Assembly: GCF_014650695.1 (NCBI RefSeq)
Contig: NZ_BMVL01000001.1
Location: 735,075 to 799,074 of the forward strand
Direction of reading: 5' to 3'
DNA from: Streptomyces avidinii
Lineage (GTDB): Bacteria > Actinomycetota > Actinomycetes > Streptomycetales > Streptomycetaceae
Length of the DNA: 64,000 bases
This document shows, piece by piece, positions 34,623 to 43,081 of this stretch. The notes under the pieces are model-generated. The model did no database searches. It saw only the letters and a list, made by a program, of their open reading frames with translations, and had not been told where the DNA came from. Each line of letters opens with the position of its first letter. The stretch's first letter is position 1. Both the position numbers and the translations under genes were made by a program.

Positions 34623-37465
34623 GCCTGATCGGAACCGCGTGCGTTCGCCCCGGGTGCCCGGGGGCGTACGAGGACATGGGCGGCGGCGAGGTCTACTGCG
34701 ACACCTGCGGGCTGGCGCCGATCGGCTCGGTCGCGGCGGGCGCGGACGAGCTGGTGTCGCCGCCGACGGGGATGACGAGCGCGGCCCGCGGCTCACTGGG
34801 ATCCGGCGGGTCCCGGGGGTCGATGGGCTCGCAGGGTTCCCACGGCTCGGCGCGCTCCTCGGCCTCGGCGAGGTCCTCCCGGTCCTCGTCCTCGCGCCGC
34901 TCGGTGTCCGGGCGGCTGTCGCGCTCGGTGTCGGGGACGATGTCCACCCGGTCGGTGTCGGTGCGCAGTTCGGGCGCGGCGGCCTCGGGCCGCAGCCGGC
35001 TGGGGGCCGGGCTGGTCAACGTACCGGAAGTGCCGCGTCCGAATCCTTCGACGGCGGTCCTGGAGAATCCGGAGGTGCCGGAGCGCAAGCGGTTCTGCTC
35101 GCGCTCGGACTGCGGTGCCCCGGTGGGCCGCTCCCGGGGCGACCGGCCGGGCCGGACGGAAGGGTTCTGCACCAAGTGCGGGCACCCGTACTCCTTCGTG
35201 CCCAAGCTGCGCTCCGGTGATGTGGTGCGCGGCCAGTACGAGGTGCTGGGCTGCCTGGCGCACGGCGGCCTCGGCTGGGTGTACCTGGCGGTGGACCGGG
35301 CGGTCGCGGACCGGTGGGTGGTGCTCAAGGGCCTGCTGGACACCGGGGACCAGGACGCGATGGAGGCCGCGATCTCGGAGCGGCGCTTCCTCGCGGAGAT
35401 CGAGCACTCCAACATCGTGCGGATCTACAACTTCGTGGAGCACCTGGACCAGCGGACGGGTTCGCTGGACGGCTACATCGTCATGGAGTACGTCGGCGGC
35501 AAGTCGCTGAAGGAGATCGCGAACGAGCGGCGCAGGCCGGACGGGCGGCGGGACCCGCTGCCGGTGGAGCAGGCCTGCGCGTACGGCATCGAGGCGCTGG
35601 AGGCGCTCGGCCACCTGCACAGCAGGAACCTTCTGTACTGCGACTTCAAGGTCGACAACGCGATCCAGCAGCAGGACCAGCTGAAGCTGATCGACATGGG
35701 CGCGGTACGGCGGATGGACGACGAGGAGTCGGCCATCTACGGCACGGTCGGCTACCAGGCTCCGGAGGTTGCGGAGCTGGGCCCCTCGGTCGCCTCCGAC
35801 CTGTACACGGTGGCGCGGACGCTGGCCGTGCTGACCTTCGACTTCCAGGGCTACACCAATGTGTTCGTGGATTCGCTGCCGGATCCGGAGCACATCGAGG
35901 TGTTCCGGCGGTACGAGTCCTTCTACCGGCTGCTGGTACGGGCGACCGACCCGGACCCGGGGCGGCGGTTCGCGTCCGCGCAGGAGATGGCGGACCAGCT
36001 GACGGGCGTGCTGCGGGAGGTGGTCGCGCTCCAGACGGGCCGGCCGCGGCCGCAGCTGTCGACCCTCTTCGGTCCGGAACTGCGGGTTCCGGACACCCGG
36101 CTGTTCGCCGACACGGACGACATCGTCGTCTCCCGGCTGGGCCACCGGGAGATCGCCTCCCGGCGGGGCGGCGGGCTGTTCGGGCTGCTCGGCCGCGGCC
36201 CGGTCCCGGCGGGGGCGCACTCACCCGGCGGCGTGGCCGGTGCACCCGCGGCCGGTGAGCCCCCGACGGCCGTCCCCGCGGCCGCCTCCAGACCGGGGGC
36301 GGGTGTCCCGGTGGGTGCTGCTCCGGTGGGGGCCGCTGCGCCGGGGGCGTTCGGCCCACCGGGGCACGCGCCCGGCGCGGGTGCGTCGCTGCCGTCCCTC
36401 GGGACCACCGCCACGCACGTGACGGGTGCCCCGGCGCCGGGAGCGGTGCCGGGGCCTCGGTCCGCGCCACCCGCTCCGGTCCGGGCCCCGGGGGCCGCGC
36501 CCGCCCCCGTACTCCTCTCCGCGCAGCCGCCCACCGGGGGAACGAACACGCTCGACCCGCGCGACACCGCGCTGGCCCTGCCCGTACCGCTGGTGGACGC
36601 GGGCGACCCGAACGCCGGGTTCCTGACCGGTCTGCTCGCCTCCGCGCCGGGCGACCTGCTGGGCGCGCTGAGCGCGGCGCCGGCCGACTCGGCCGAGTTG
36701 CGGCTGCGGGAGCTGCGGGCCCGCCTGGAGCTGGGCGAACTGGCCGAGGCCGGACACACCCTGGCGGATCTGGAAGCCCGGCATCCGGACGACTGGCGGG
36801 TGGTGTGGGCCCGCGGCATCGCCTCGCTGGCCACCGGTGACGACGAGATAGCGGCCCTGTCCTTCGACGCGATCTACGACGCCTTCCCGGGCGAGCCCGC
36901 GCCGAAGCTGGCCCTCGGGCTGTGCGCGGAGGTGCTCGGCCAGCTGGACAACGCCGCCGAGTACTACCGCCTCGTGTGGATCACCGACCCGGGGTTCGTC
37001 AGCGCGGCCTTCGGGCTGGCCCGCGTCCAGCTGGCCGCCGGGGACCGGGACGCGGCCGTGCGCACGCTCGAGTCCGTACCGGAGGCGTCCATCCACTACA
37101 CCGCCGCGCGGGTGGCGGCCGTACGGGCACGTCTGCGCGACCGGTCTCCGCAGGAGCCGCTGCTGGCCGACCTGTCGGCCGCCGCCGACCAGGTGGAGGC
37201 CCTGCGGCGGTTCGGACTGGACCCGGAGCGGCAGGAGCGGCTCGCGACGGAAGTTCTGGGCTCGGCCCTGGACTGGGTACTGTCGGGTGGCCGGGGTTCC
37301 GACCCCGGTCGGACCTCGCTGCTCGGCAGTCAACTGGACGAGCGGGGCCTGCGCTTCGGACTGGAGCGCTCGTACCGCGTACTCGCACGGCTGGCGCGGC
37401 GTGGCGAGGAGAGGATCGAACTGGTGGAGCGGGCAAACCGTTTCCGTCCCCGGACGTGGGTGTGA
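34619..37465 (+). CDS. pknG: PknG-type serine/threonine kinase with zinc ribbons and TPR region
   Basis: 948 residues from ATG 34619. A first zinc ribbon uses Cys 8, 13, 27 and 30. A Ser/Arg-rich stretch (about 53-127) follows, then a rubredoxin-like ribbon, FCSRSDCG ... FCTKCGHP (160-187). The kinase domain starts at about 207: glycine loop CLAHGGLGWVYLA, lysine in WVVLKGL, catalytic loop LLYCDFKVDN without the usual HRD arginine, and DMG in place of DFG; these are PknG traits. The activation segment has GTVGYQAPEV. A Pro/Ala linker (about 525-660) precedes C-terminal TPR-like helices. Cytosolic. Three bases after its stop the PP2C gene starts. Confidence 0.92.
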   Translation: MSLIGTACVRPGCPGAYEDMGGGEVYCDTCGLAPIGSVAAGADELVSPPTGMTSAARGSLGSGGSRGSMGSQGSHGSARSSASARSSRSSSSRRSVSGRLSRSVSGTMSTRSVSVRSSGAAASGRSRLGAGLVNVPEVPRPNPSTAVLENPEVPERKRFCSRSDCGAPVGRSRGDRPGRTEGFCTKCGHPYSFVPKLRSGDVVRGQYEVLGCLAHGGLGWVYLAVDRAVADRWVVLKGLLDTGDQDAMEAAISERRFLAEIEHSNIVRIYNFVEHLDQRTGSLDGYIVMEYVGGKSLKEIANERRRPDGRRDPLPVEQACAYGIEALEALGHLHSRNLLYCDFKVDNAIQQQDQLKLIDMGAVRRMDDEESAIYGTVGYQAPEVAELGPSVASDLYTVARTLAVLTFDFQGYTNVFVDSLPDPEHIEVFRRYESFYRLLVRATDPDPGRRFASAQEMADQLTGVLREVVALQTGRPRPQLSTLFGPELRVPDTRLFADTDDIVVSRLGHREIASRRGGGLFGLLGRGPVPAGAHSPGGVAGAPAAGEPPTAVPAAASRPGAGVPVGAAPVGAAAPGAFGPPGHAPGAGASLPSLGTTATHVTGAPAPGAVPGPRSAPPAPVRAPGAAPAPVLLSAQPPTGGTNTLDPRDTALALPVPLVDAGDPNAGFLTGLLASAPGDLLGALSAAPADSAELRLRELRARLELGELAEAGHTLADLEARHPDDWRVVWARGIASLATGDDEIAALSFDAIYDAFPGEPAPKLALGLCAEVLGQLDNAAEYYRLVWITDPGFVSAAFGLARVQLAAGDRDAAVRTLESVPEASIHYTAARVAAVRARLRDRSPQEPLLADLSAAADQVEALRRFGLDPERQERLATEVLGSALDWVLSGGRGSDPGRTSLLGSQLDERGLRFGLERSYRVLARLARRGEERIELVERANRFRPRTWV

Positions 37466-37468
37466 GTG

Positions 37469-39004
37469 ATGTCGATGCATCGGCTGTCGGGCTGCCCCAG
37501 CTGCGCGGAACCCCTGGAGGAGGGTGACCGCTTCTGCGGCGTCTGCGGCCATGCCGTGAGCGCTCCTCCCCCGGCCGCCGCCGCGGACAACCCCACCGTC
37601 CCCATCCCACCGGCGCCACCGGCTCCGGCCGCCCCGCCGGCGCCGGCCGGCGCCGCGGGCGGTTACGGGACCCCGGCTCCCGGCGTCCCGCGCGCCGCCG
37701 CCGAGCCCGCGCCCGGCTGGGGCAGCGCCGCCTCGGCCGCGCCGACTCTGGTGGACGACCCGGCCGCCTGGGCCGCCACCCCGGCGGAACCGGATCCGGA
37801 ACCCGAGCCGGAGCAGCGGCAGGGGCCGGCCGGAGCCACCTACGCGTCCTCCGACCACGGGAACCCGTACGGCACCGGCACCCCGCCGGAGGGCACCCCG
37901 TGGGGCCCAACCGAAGCCCCGTACGCCCCTGCGGCCCCCGCGGCCTCCGCGGACGGCCCCGAGCCCCGCCACGACCGGCCCGAGGGCAACCCCGGCACGC
38001 CTGCGGAGGGAACCCCTTGGGGCCCGGGCGAAGCCCCGTACGAGAATCCGCCCCAGCCCGGCGGAGCGGCCGGCGGCAGGACCTGTGTCGCCTGCCGGGC
38101 CGGCCACGTCGACACCGACGGGTACTGCGAGCACTGCGGGCACGCGCAGCCCCGCGAGCGCGACCACCTGGAGGAGGAGCTCGGCAGCGTCGCCGCCGTC
38201 AGCGACCGGGGCCTGCGCCACCACCGCAACGAGGACTCGTTCGCCGTGGCGGCCACCGCCCTGCCCGACGGCTCCGCCGCCACCGTGGCCATCGTCTGCG
38301 ACGGCGTCTCCTCCGCCAGCCGCCCCGACGAGGCCTCGGCCGCCGCGGCCGGCGCCGCCAACGAGGCGCTGCTCGAAGCACTCCCCCGCGGCGCCCACCC
38401 CCAGGAGGCCATGCACGAGGCGATCCTGGCCGCCGCCGCCGCGGTGAACGCGCTGGCCCCGGAGACCCCGGGCGCGCAGAACGCCCCCGCCTGCACCCTG
38501 GTCGGCGCCGTCGTCAGCGGCGGCCTGCTGACCATCGGCTGGGTGGGCGACAGCCGCGCCTACTGGGTCCCCGACGACCGCGCCGCCCTGCCCCGCCGGC
38601 TCACCGAGGACGACTCCTGGGCCGCCCAGATGGTCGCCGCCGGTCTGATGGGCGAGGCCGAGGCCTACGCGGACGTCCGCGCGCACGCCATCACCGGCTG
38701 GCTGGGGGCCGACGCGTACGACCTCGACCCGCACACCGCGACCTTCAAGCCGGACCACCCCGGGGTGGTGGTGGTCTGCACCGACGGACTGTGGAACTAC
38801 GCGGAATCCGCACGGGAGATGGCCCAGGTGCTGCCCGCCGACGCCGCGACCCGCCCGCTGCACAGCGCCCAGGTGCTGGTGGGCCACGCCCTCGACGGCG
38901 GCGGCCACGACAACGTCACCGTGGCGATCGTGCCGTTCGCCACGCAACCCGAGCAGGAACCGGGACCGGATGCGGAGCCGGGCCCGGCGGCAGGACCGGA
39001 ATAG
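37469..39004 (+). CDS. PP2C-type protein phosphatase with two zinc ribbons
   Basis: 511 residues from ATG 37469 (GTG 37466 and ATG 37475 are alternatives). Zinc ribbon CPSCAEPLEEGDRFCGVCG is followed by a long Pro/Ala/Gly linker, and a second ribbon CVACRAGH ... CEHCGHAQ. The phosphatase domain covers about 240-490. Metal-binding residues are in RNEDSFAV, VCDGVSSA, TDGLWNY and GGHDNVTV, and the signature GWVGDSRAYW is intact. It should remove phosphates placed by the kinase three bases upstream, so the pair forms a reversible switch. An acidic Pro/Glu tail ends the protein. Confidence 0.92.
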   Translation: MSMHRLSGCPSCAEPLEEGDRFCGVCGHAVSAPPPAAAADNPTVPIPPAPPAPAAPPAPAGAAGGYGTPAPGVPRAAAEPAPGWGSAASAAPTLVDDPAAWAATPAEPDPEPEPEQRQGPAGATYASSDHGNPYGTGTPPEGTPWGPTEAPYAPAAPAASADGPEPRHDRPEGNPGTPAEGTPWGPGEAPYENPPQPGGAAGGRTCVACRAGHVDTDGYCEHCGHAQPRERDHLEEELGSVAAVSDRGLRHHRNEDSFAVAATALPDGSAATVAIVCDGVSSASRPDEASAAAAGAANEALLEALPRGAHPQEAMHEAILAAAAAVNALAPETPGAQNAPACTLVGAVVSGGLLTIGWVGDSRAYWVPDDRAALPRRLTEDDSWAAQMVAAGLMGEAEAYADVRAHAITGWLGADAYDLDPHTATFKPDHPGVVVVCTDGLWNYAESAREMAQVLPADAATRPLHSAQVLVGHALDGGGHDNVTVAIVPFATQPEQEPGPDAEPGPAAGPE

Positions 39005-39064
39005 GAAGTGGAAGCGCGCCCGCAGGTCTGACCCACCTGCCCGAGCCCCCTAGGAGTCCAACCG

Positions 39065-40390
39065 ATGGCGAATTTCGCCAAGCCGAACGCCCCGCGCTTC
39101 AGCGTGGAGGTGTATCAGAACGAGTTCCTTCCCGAGGGCGGACGGGACGTCCACGCCATCGTCACGGTCACCGCCACCGGTGGTGCCGCCGCCACCCGCA
39201 CGGCGGTCGCCGACGGCACGGCGGCCGTGGTGCTCATGGTCGACTGCTCGGGGTCCATGGAGTACCCGCCGGAGAAGATGCGCGGCGCCCGCGAGGCCAC
39301 CGCGGCCGCCATCGACACCCTGCGCGACGGCACCGCCTTCGCCGTGATCGCCGGTACGCACGTGGCCAAGGAGGTCTACCCCGGCCAGGGCCGCCTCGCC
39401 GTGGCGGACGCGACCACCCGCGACCGGGCCAAGGAGGCCCTGCGCGGGCTGAGCTCCGGCGGCGGCACCGCCATCGGCACCTGGCTGCGGCTCGCCGACG
39501 GCCTGCTGCGCGGCTCCAGCGCCGCCATCCGGCACGGCATCCTGCTCACCGACGGCCGCAACGAGCACGAGGAGCCGGCCGTGCTCCGCGCCACCCTCGA
39601 CGCCTGCGCGGGCCGTTTCACCTGCGACGCCCGCGGCGTGGGCACCGACTGGGACGTCAAGGAGGTCACCGGGATCGCGCACGCGCTGCTCGGCTCCGCC
39701 GACATCGTGGCCGACCCGGCCCACCTGGCCGAGGACTTCACGCGCATGATGGAAAACGTCATGGGCAAGGAGGTCGCGGACGTCGCACTGCGCCTGTGGA
39801 CCCCGGTCGGCGTGGAGATCCAGTACGTCAAGCAGGTGGCACCCTCCCTCCTGGACCTGACCGACCGCCGCACCGAGGCGGGCCCGCGCGCCGGCGACTA
39901 CCCGACCGGGTCGTGGGGCGACGAGTCCCGCGAGTACCACGTGTGCGTCCGCGTCCCGACGGCCACGGTGGGCCAGGAGATGCTCGCGGCCCGCACCACC
40001 CTGGTCCTGCCGGGAGCGGCGGGCGAGCCGGCGACCGTGCTGGCCCAGGGCCTGGTGCGCGCGGTGTGGACGGACGATCTCGCGGCGTCCACCGCCATCA
40101 ACGCGCAGGTCGCCCACTACACGGGGCAGGCGGAGCTGGCGGAGGCTATCCAGCAGGGCCTCGAAGCCCGCAAAATGGGTGATGTCGGTGGCGCCACGGC
40201 CAAGCTGGGACGTGCGGTACAACTGGCGAGTTCCTCCGGGAACGCCGACACAGCACGACTCCTGTCCAAGGTGGTGGATGTGGTGGACGCGGTGGCGGGT
40301 ACTGTGCGGCTGAAAGCGAAGGTCGCCGATGCCGACGAGATGACTCTCGACACGCGTTCGACGCAGACCGTCCGAGTGAAGAAGACCTGA
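39065..40390 (+). CDS. Von Willebrand factor A-domain protein (TerY/CoxE-like role unknown)
   Basis: 441 residues. AGGAG lies eight bases before ATG 39065. The MIDAS metal site is complete: DCSGSM (about 59), Thr in GGGTAIG and Asp in LLTDGRNEH. A beta-rich domain follows (about 230-330), and a helical C-terminal part ends TVRVKKT. No signal peptide, so it is cytosolic. vWA proteins often act as metal-dependent binding modules. Linked vWA, PP2C and kinase genes are known in bacteria as the TerY-type phosphorylation triad, and this set has that composition. Confidence 0.9.
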   Translation: MANFAKPNAPRFSVEVYQNEFLPEGGRDVHAIVTVTATGGAAATRTAVADGTAAVVLMVDCSGSMEYPPEKMRGAREATAAAIDTLRDGTAFAVIAGTHVAKEVYPGQGRLAVADATTRDRAKEALRGLSSGGGTAIGTWLRLADGLLRGSSAAIRHGILLTDGRNEHEEPAVLRATLDACAGRFTCDARGVGTDWDVKEVTGIAHALLGSADIVADPAHLAEDFTRMMENVMGKEVADVALRLWTPVGVEIQYVKQVAPSLLDLTDRRTEAGPRAGDYPTGSWGDESREYHVCVRVPTATVGQEMLAARTTLVLPGAAGEPATVLAQGLVRAVWTDDLAASTAINAQVAHYTGQAELAEAIQQGLEARKMGDVGGATAKLGRAVQLASSSGNADTARLLSKVVDVVDAVAGTVRLKAKVADADEMTLDTRSTQTVRVKKT

Positions 40391-40434
40391 GACCTGACGT
40401 GATGACGCAGGGAGAAGAAGGGGGAAGCGCCGCC

Positions 40435-41442
40435 ATGCCGACCTGCCCGAACGGGCACCAGTCCGCCTCCGACGACTGGTGCGAGGTCTGCGGCCACCGC
40501 ATGGCTGCCTCGGAGGGCCCGCCCCCGGTGCCCTCCTACGGCTACGGCTTCCCCCCGACCGCCGGTGAACCCACCGCCCAGGCCGAGCTCTGCCCGCAGT
40601 GCCGGACCCCGCGCGAGGCCATGGCCCCGTTCTGCGAGGAGTGCCGGTACAACTTCCTGACCCGCACCTCTACTTCGTACACGCCGCCGGCCCAGGCCCC
40701 GGACCCGGGACCCCAGCCGACGGGTGCGGGCGGTCGCGGTACGCCCCCGCCGCCCGTCCCGGCTCCCGGGAGCTACTCCCAGGACCACTTCGAGTACCAG
40801 GGCTCGCGGCCGTCCCGGGTCAACCGGCCGGCCGAGCCGCTCCAGCGCGAGGACGACTGGCTGCTGCCGCCGCCGGCGCACGAGCCGCAGCGGGAGTACC
40901 AGCAGCCCCCGCAGCCCCAGTACCAGCAGCAGCCCCCGCCGCCGCCCCAGCAGCGGGAGTACCAGCAGGAGTACCAGCAGCAGGGCCCGCCGCCCCAGCA
41001 GCAGTACCAGCAGCACCAGCCCTTCCCGCCCCAGGGCGGCGCCTGGAACGCGACGATCGGCCCCGACCGCTCGTACTTCATGGCGATGATGCACCGCAGC
41101 GGCCCCGAGGCGGCCGGGCTCAACCTGCCCGCCTACTCCCCGGAGCAGCATCTCCCGCTGTCCGGCGGCCAGATCACCATCGGCCGCCGCCGCGCCTCCA
41201 CGGGCGAGTCCCCCGACATCGACCTGTCGGTGCCCCCGGAGGACCCGGGCGTCTCCCACCAGCACGCGGTCCTGGTCCAGCAGCCGGACCTCAGCTGGGC
41301 GGTGGTGGACCAGAACTCCACCAACGGCACCACGATCAACGGCGGCGAGGACCCGATCCAGCCCTACGTCCCGGTCCCCCTCGCCGACGGCGACCGCGTC
41401 CACGTGGGCGCCTGGACCACGATCACGATCCGCCGCGGCTGA
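40435..41442 (+). CDS. FHA-domain protein with two zinc ribbons and Gln/Tyr-rich linker
   Basis: 335 residues from ATG 40435 (GGGGGAAG eight bases upstream); a start at 40402 is possible. Two ribbons: CPNGHQSASDDWCEVCG and CPQCRTPREAMAPFCEEC. A Thr/Ser patch RTSTSYTPP follows, then a long Pro/Gln/Tyr linker (about 150-205), and the FHA domain (about 240-333): ITIGRRRAST, SHQHAVLV, QNSTNGTTING. FHA domains bind phosphothreonine. In mycobacteria the PknG target GarA is an FHA protein, so this gene is the likely readout of the kinase. Its FHA is at the C-terminus, and a terminator follows. Confidence 0.9.
   Translation: MPTCPNGHQSASDDWCEVCGHRMAASEGPPPVPSYGYGFPPTAGEPTAQAELCPQCRTPREAMAPFCEECRYNFLTRTSTSYTPPAQAPDPGPQPTGAGGRGTPPPPVPAPGSYSQDHFEYQGSRPSRVNRPAEPLQREDDWLLPPPAHEPQREYQQPPQPQYQQQPPPPPQQREYQQEYQQQGPPPQQQYQQHQPFPPQGGAWNATIGPDRSYFMAMMHRSGPEAAGLNLPAYSPEQHLPLSGGQITIGRRRASTGESPDIDLSVPPEDPGVSHQHAVLVQQPDLSWAVVDQNSTNGTTINGGEDPIQPYVPVPLADGDRVHVGAWTTITIRRG
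40890..41035 (+). repeat. Degenerate coding repeat (Gln/Tyr/Pro) in the FHA gene
   Basis: Units of the form CAGTACCAGCAG/CCCCCGCC repeat about nine times with variations, coding YQQ, QQPP and REYQQ stretches. Such repeat DNA can vary in length. Confidence 0.75.
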
Positions 41443-41462
41443 TCCGGCTCCCACGGATCCAC

Positions 41463-41496
41463 GACCGCCGGGCCCCTGCACCGGGACCCGGCGGTC
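41463..41496 (+). terminator. Terminator closing the seven-gene signalling operon
   Basis: GACCGCCGGG (41463-41472) pairs perfectly with CCCGGCGGTC (41487-41496). It begins 20 bases after the FHA stop and before the HAD gene. Confidence 0.7.
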
Positions 41497-41539
41497 CCCG
41501 CCCGGCGGACCGCGCGGATGTGCGTACTAGTCTGCGCGG

Positions 41540-42190
41540 GTGCAGCGCCTCGCTCTTTTCGACCTCGACGACACGCTCATCGACCGCCGTCACGCGCTCG
41601 AAGCGACGCTTACGCGCTTCGCCTCCCGCCATGGCCTCACGCCGGACGAGCGGGACGCGCTCCTCGTCCGGCTGGACGACCGTGCCTGCGTCGCGGACTT
41701 CTCGGCGATCCGCGAGCGCCACGGCCTGTCCGCCTCGGCCCAGGCACTGTGGCGGGAGTACCTGGCGGACATGGCGGCCTCCTCCGTGTGCCCGGCCGAC
41801 GTGCTGGACGGGCTGGACGACCTGACGAGGCACGGCTGGCGGATCGGTATCGCAACGAACGGTTCCGCCGACATCCAGCGGGCCAAGCTGGAGGCCACGG
41901 GCATCGCGCACCGGGTCCACGCCGTGTGCGTCTCGGCGGATCTGGGACTCCGCAAACCCGACCCCCGGCTGTTCGCCACCGCTGTGGAGCTCTGCGGCGC
42001 GGCTCCGCATGACGGTGGCTGGATGGTGGGCGACGACCCCGTCAAGGACATCGCGGGCGGGCGCTCCGCCGGGCTCGCCACTCTGTGGATCGGCGCCCCC
42101 GACCGCTGGCCGGGGGATCTGGCCGCTCCTGACCGGACGGCTCCCACCGCGCTGTCGGCCATCCGTCTGCTCCTGGAACACACCGCCTGA
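41540..42190 (+). CDS. HAD-family hydrolase
   Basis: 216 residues from GTG 41540. Motif I LFDLDDTLID with both catalytic Asp, motif II IATNG, motif III Lys in LRKPDPRLF, and motif IV MVGDDPVKDI are all present. The cap is helical (subclass I). It is probably a phosphatase on a small metabolite. No ribosome site is visible and a TAGTCT -10-like box lies just upstream, so it may be leaderless. The dehydrogenase gene follows 13 bases later, suggesting a two-gene unit. Confidence 0.9.
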   Translation: MQRLALFDLDDTLIDRRHALEATLTRFASRHGLTPDERDALLVRLDDRACVADFSAIRERHGLSASAQALWREYLADMAASSVCPADVLDGLDDLTRHGWRIGIATNGSADIQRAKLEATGIAHRVHAVCVSADLGLRKPDPRLFATAVELCGAAPHDGGWMVGDDPVKDIAGGRSAGLATLWIGAPDRWPGDLAAPDRTAPTALSAIRLLLEHTA

Positions 42191-42203
42191 AAGGGACGCA
42201 CCG

Positions 42204-43055
42204 ATGAGGGAACCTGCCACCACGGTCGGACTGCTGCACCCGGGCAGCATGGGGGCGGCCTTCGGCGCACAACTGCGCGCTCGGGGAGTCACCGTCCTGT
42301 GGTGCCCCGACGGCCGAAGCGACGCCACGCGAAGGCGTGCGGAGCAGGCCGGCCTGGAGCCCACTGCCTTCTCCGGCCTCCTGGACCGCGCAGACGTGGT
42401 CCTGTCCCTCTGCCCTCCTGCCGCAGCCGAGGAGCTCGCCGCACAGGTCGCCGCTCACGGCTTCGCGGGGCGCACGTACGTCGAGGCGAACGCGATCTCC
42501 CCGAGCCGCGTGAGAAGCATCGCCGCCCTCCTGCCCTGCGCGGAGACCATCGACGCGGCTGTGGTCGGCTCGCCGCCCGTCGGCGGCAAGAACCCGACGC
42601 TCTACCTCTCCGGGGAGCGCCGCCCTATGGGCAAGATCGAGCAGCTCTTCGCCGGTACCGACATCCGTACGCACGACCTGGGCACCGAGGTGGGAGCGTC
42701 GTCCGCCCTCAAACTCTCGTATTCCAGCTACCAGAAGGCGTCACGCGTCCTGGCCGCGTTGGCCTACGGAGCCGCGCAGGCGCACGGTGTCGGTGATGAG
42801 CTCCTGGCCATCGCGGCGAAGCGGACGGGCAGCTACCTGACCGAGACCGGCTATATCCCCAAAACTGCTGCCCGCGCCTGGCGTTGGGGTCCCGAGCTCA
42901 CCGACGCGGCCGAGCTGCTCAGCGACGCGGGCCTCCCCGATGAGCTGATGCTGGCGGTCGTCTCGACGCTCGACCGCTGGGACACCGCGCGCGACGCCGC
43001 CCTCACCGTCGAGGAAGCCCTGGAGCTGCTGCGCGGCGATCCGGGCCACGGCTGA
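42204..43055 (+). CDS. NAD(P)-dependent oxidoreductase of the 6-phosphogluconate dehydrogenase-like family
   Basis: 283 residues from ATG 42204, with AAGGGA eight bases upstream. The opening TVGLLHPGSMGAAFGAQLRA is the Rossmann motif (GxGxMG form, here HPGSMG). The C-terminal helical part, from about residue 165 (SALKLSYSSYQKASRVLAAL), resembles DUF1932-type proteins, including the conserved Lys. The substrate is likely a beta-hydroxy acid or imine. It is coupled with the HAD gene and convergent with the beta-helix gene. Confidence 0.85.
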   Translation: MREPATTVGLLHPGSMGAAFGAQLRARGVTVLWCPDGRSDATRRRAEQAGLEPTAFSGLLDRADVVLSLCPPAAAEELAAQVAAHGFAGRTYVEANAISPSRVRSIAALLPCAETIDAAVVGSPPVGGKNPTLYLSGERRPMGKIEQLFAGTDIRTHDLGTEVGASSALKLSYSSYQKASRVLAALAYGAAQAHGVGDELLAIAAKRTGSYLTETGYIPKTAARAWRWGPELTDAAELLSDAGLPDELMLAVVSTLDRWDTARDAALTVEEALELLRGDPGHG

Positions 43056-43081
43056 CGGGGCCCGACCTCACGGAGGTGCTG

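Noticed and set aside
36221..38947. Antisense open frame of about 908 residues across the kinase and phosphatase genes
   Set aside because: It overlaps two genes with clear domains in the other strand and shows no family motif.
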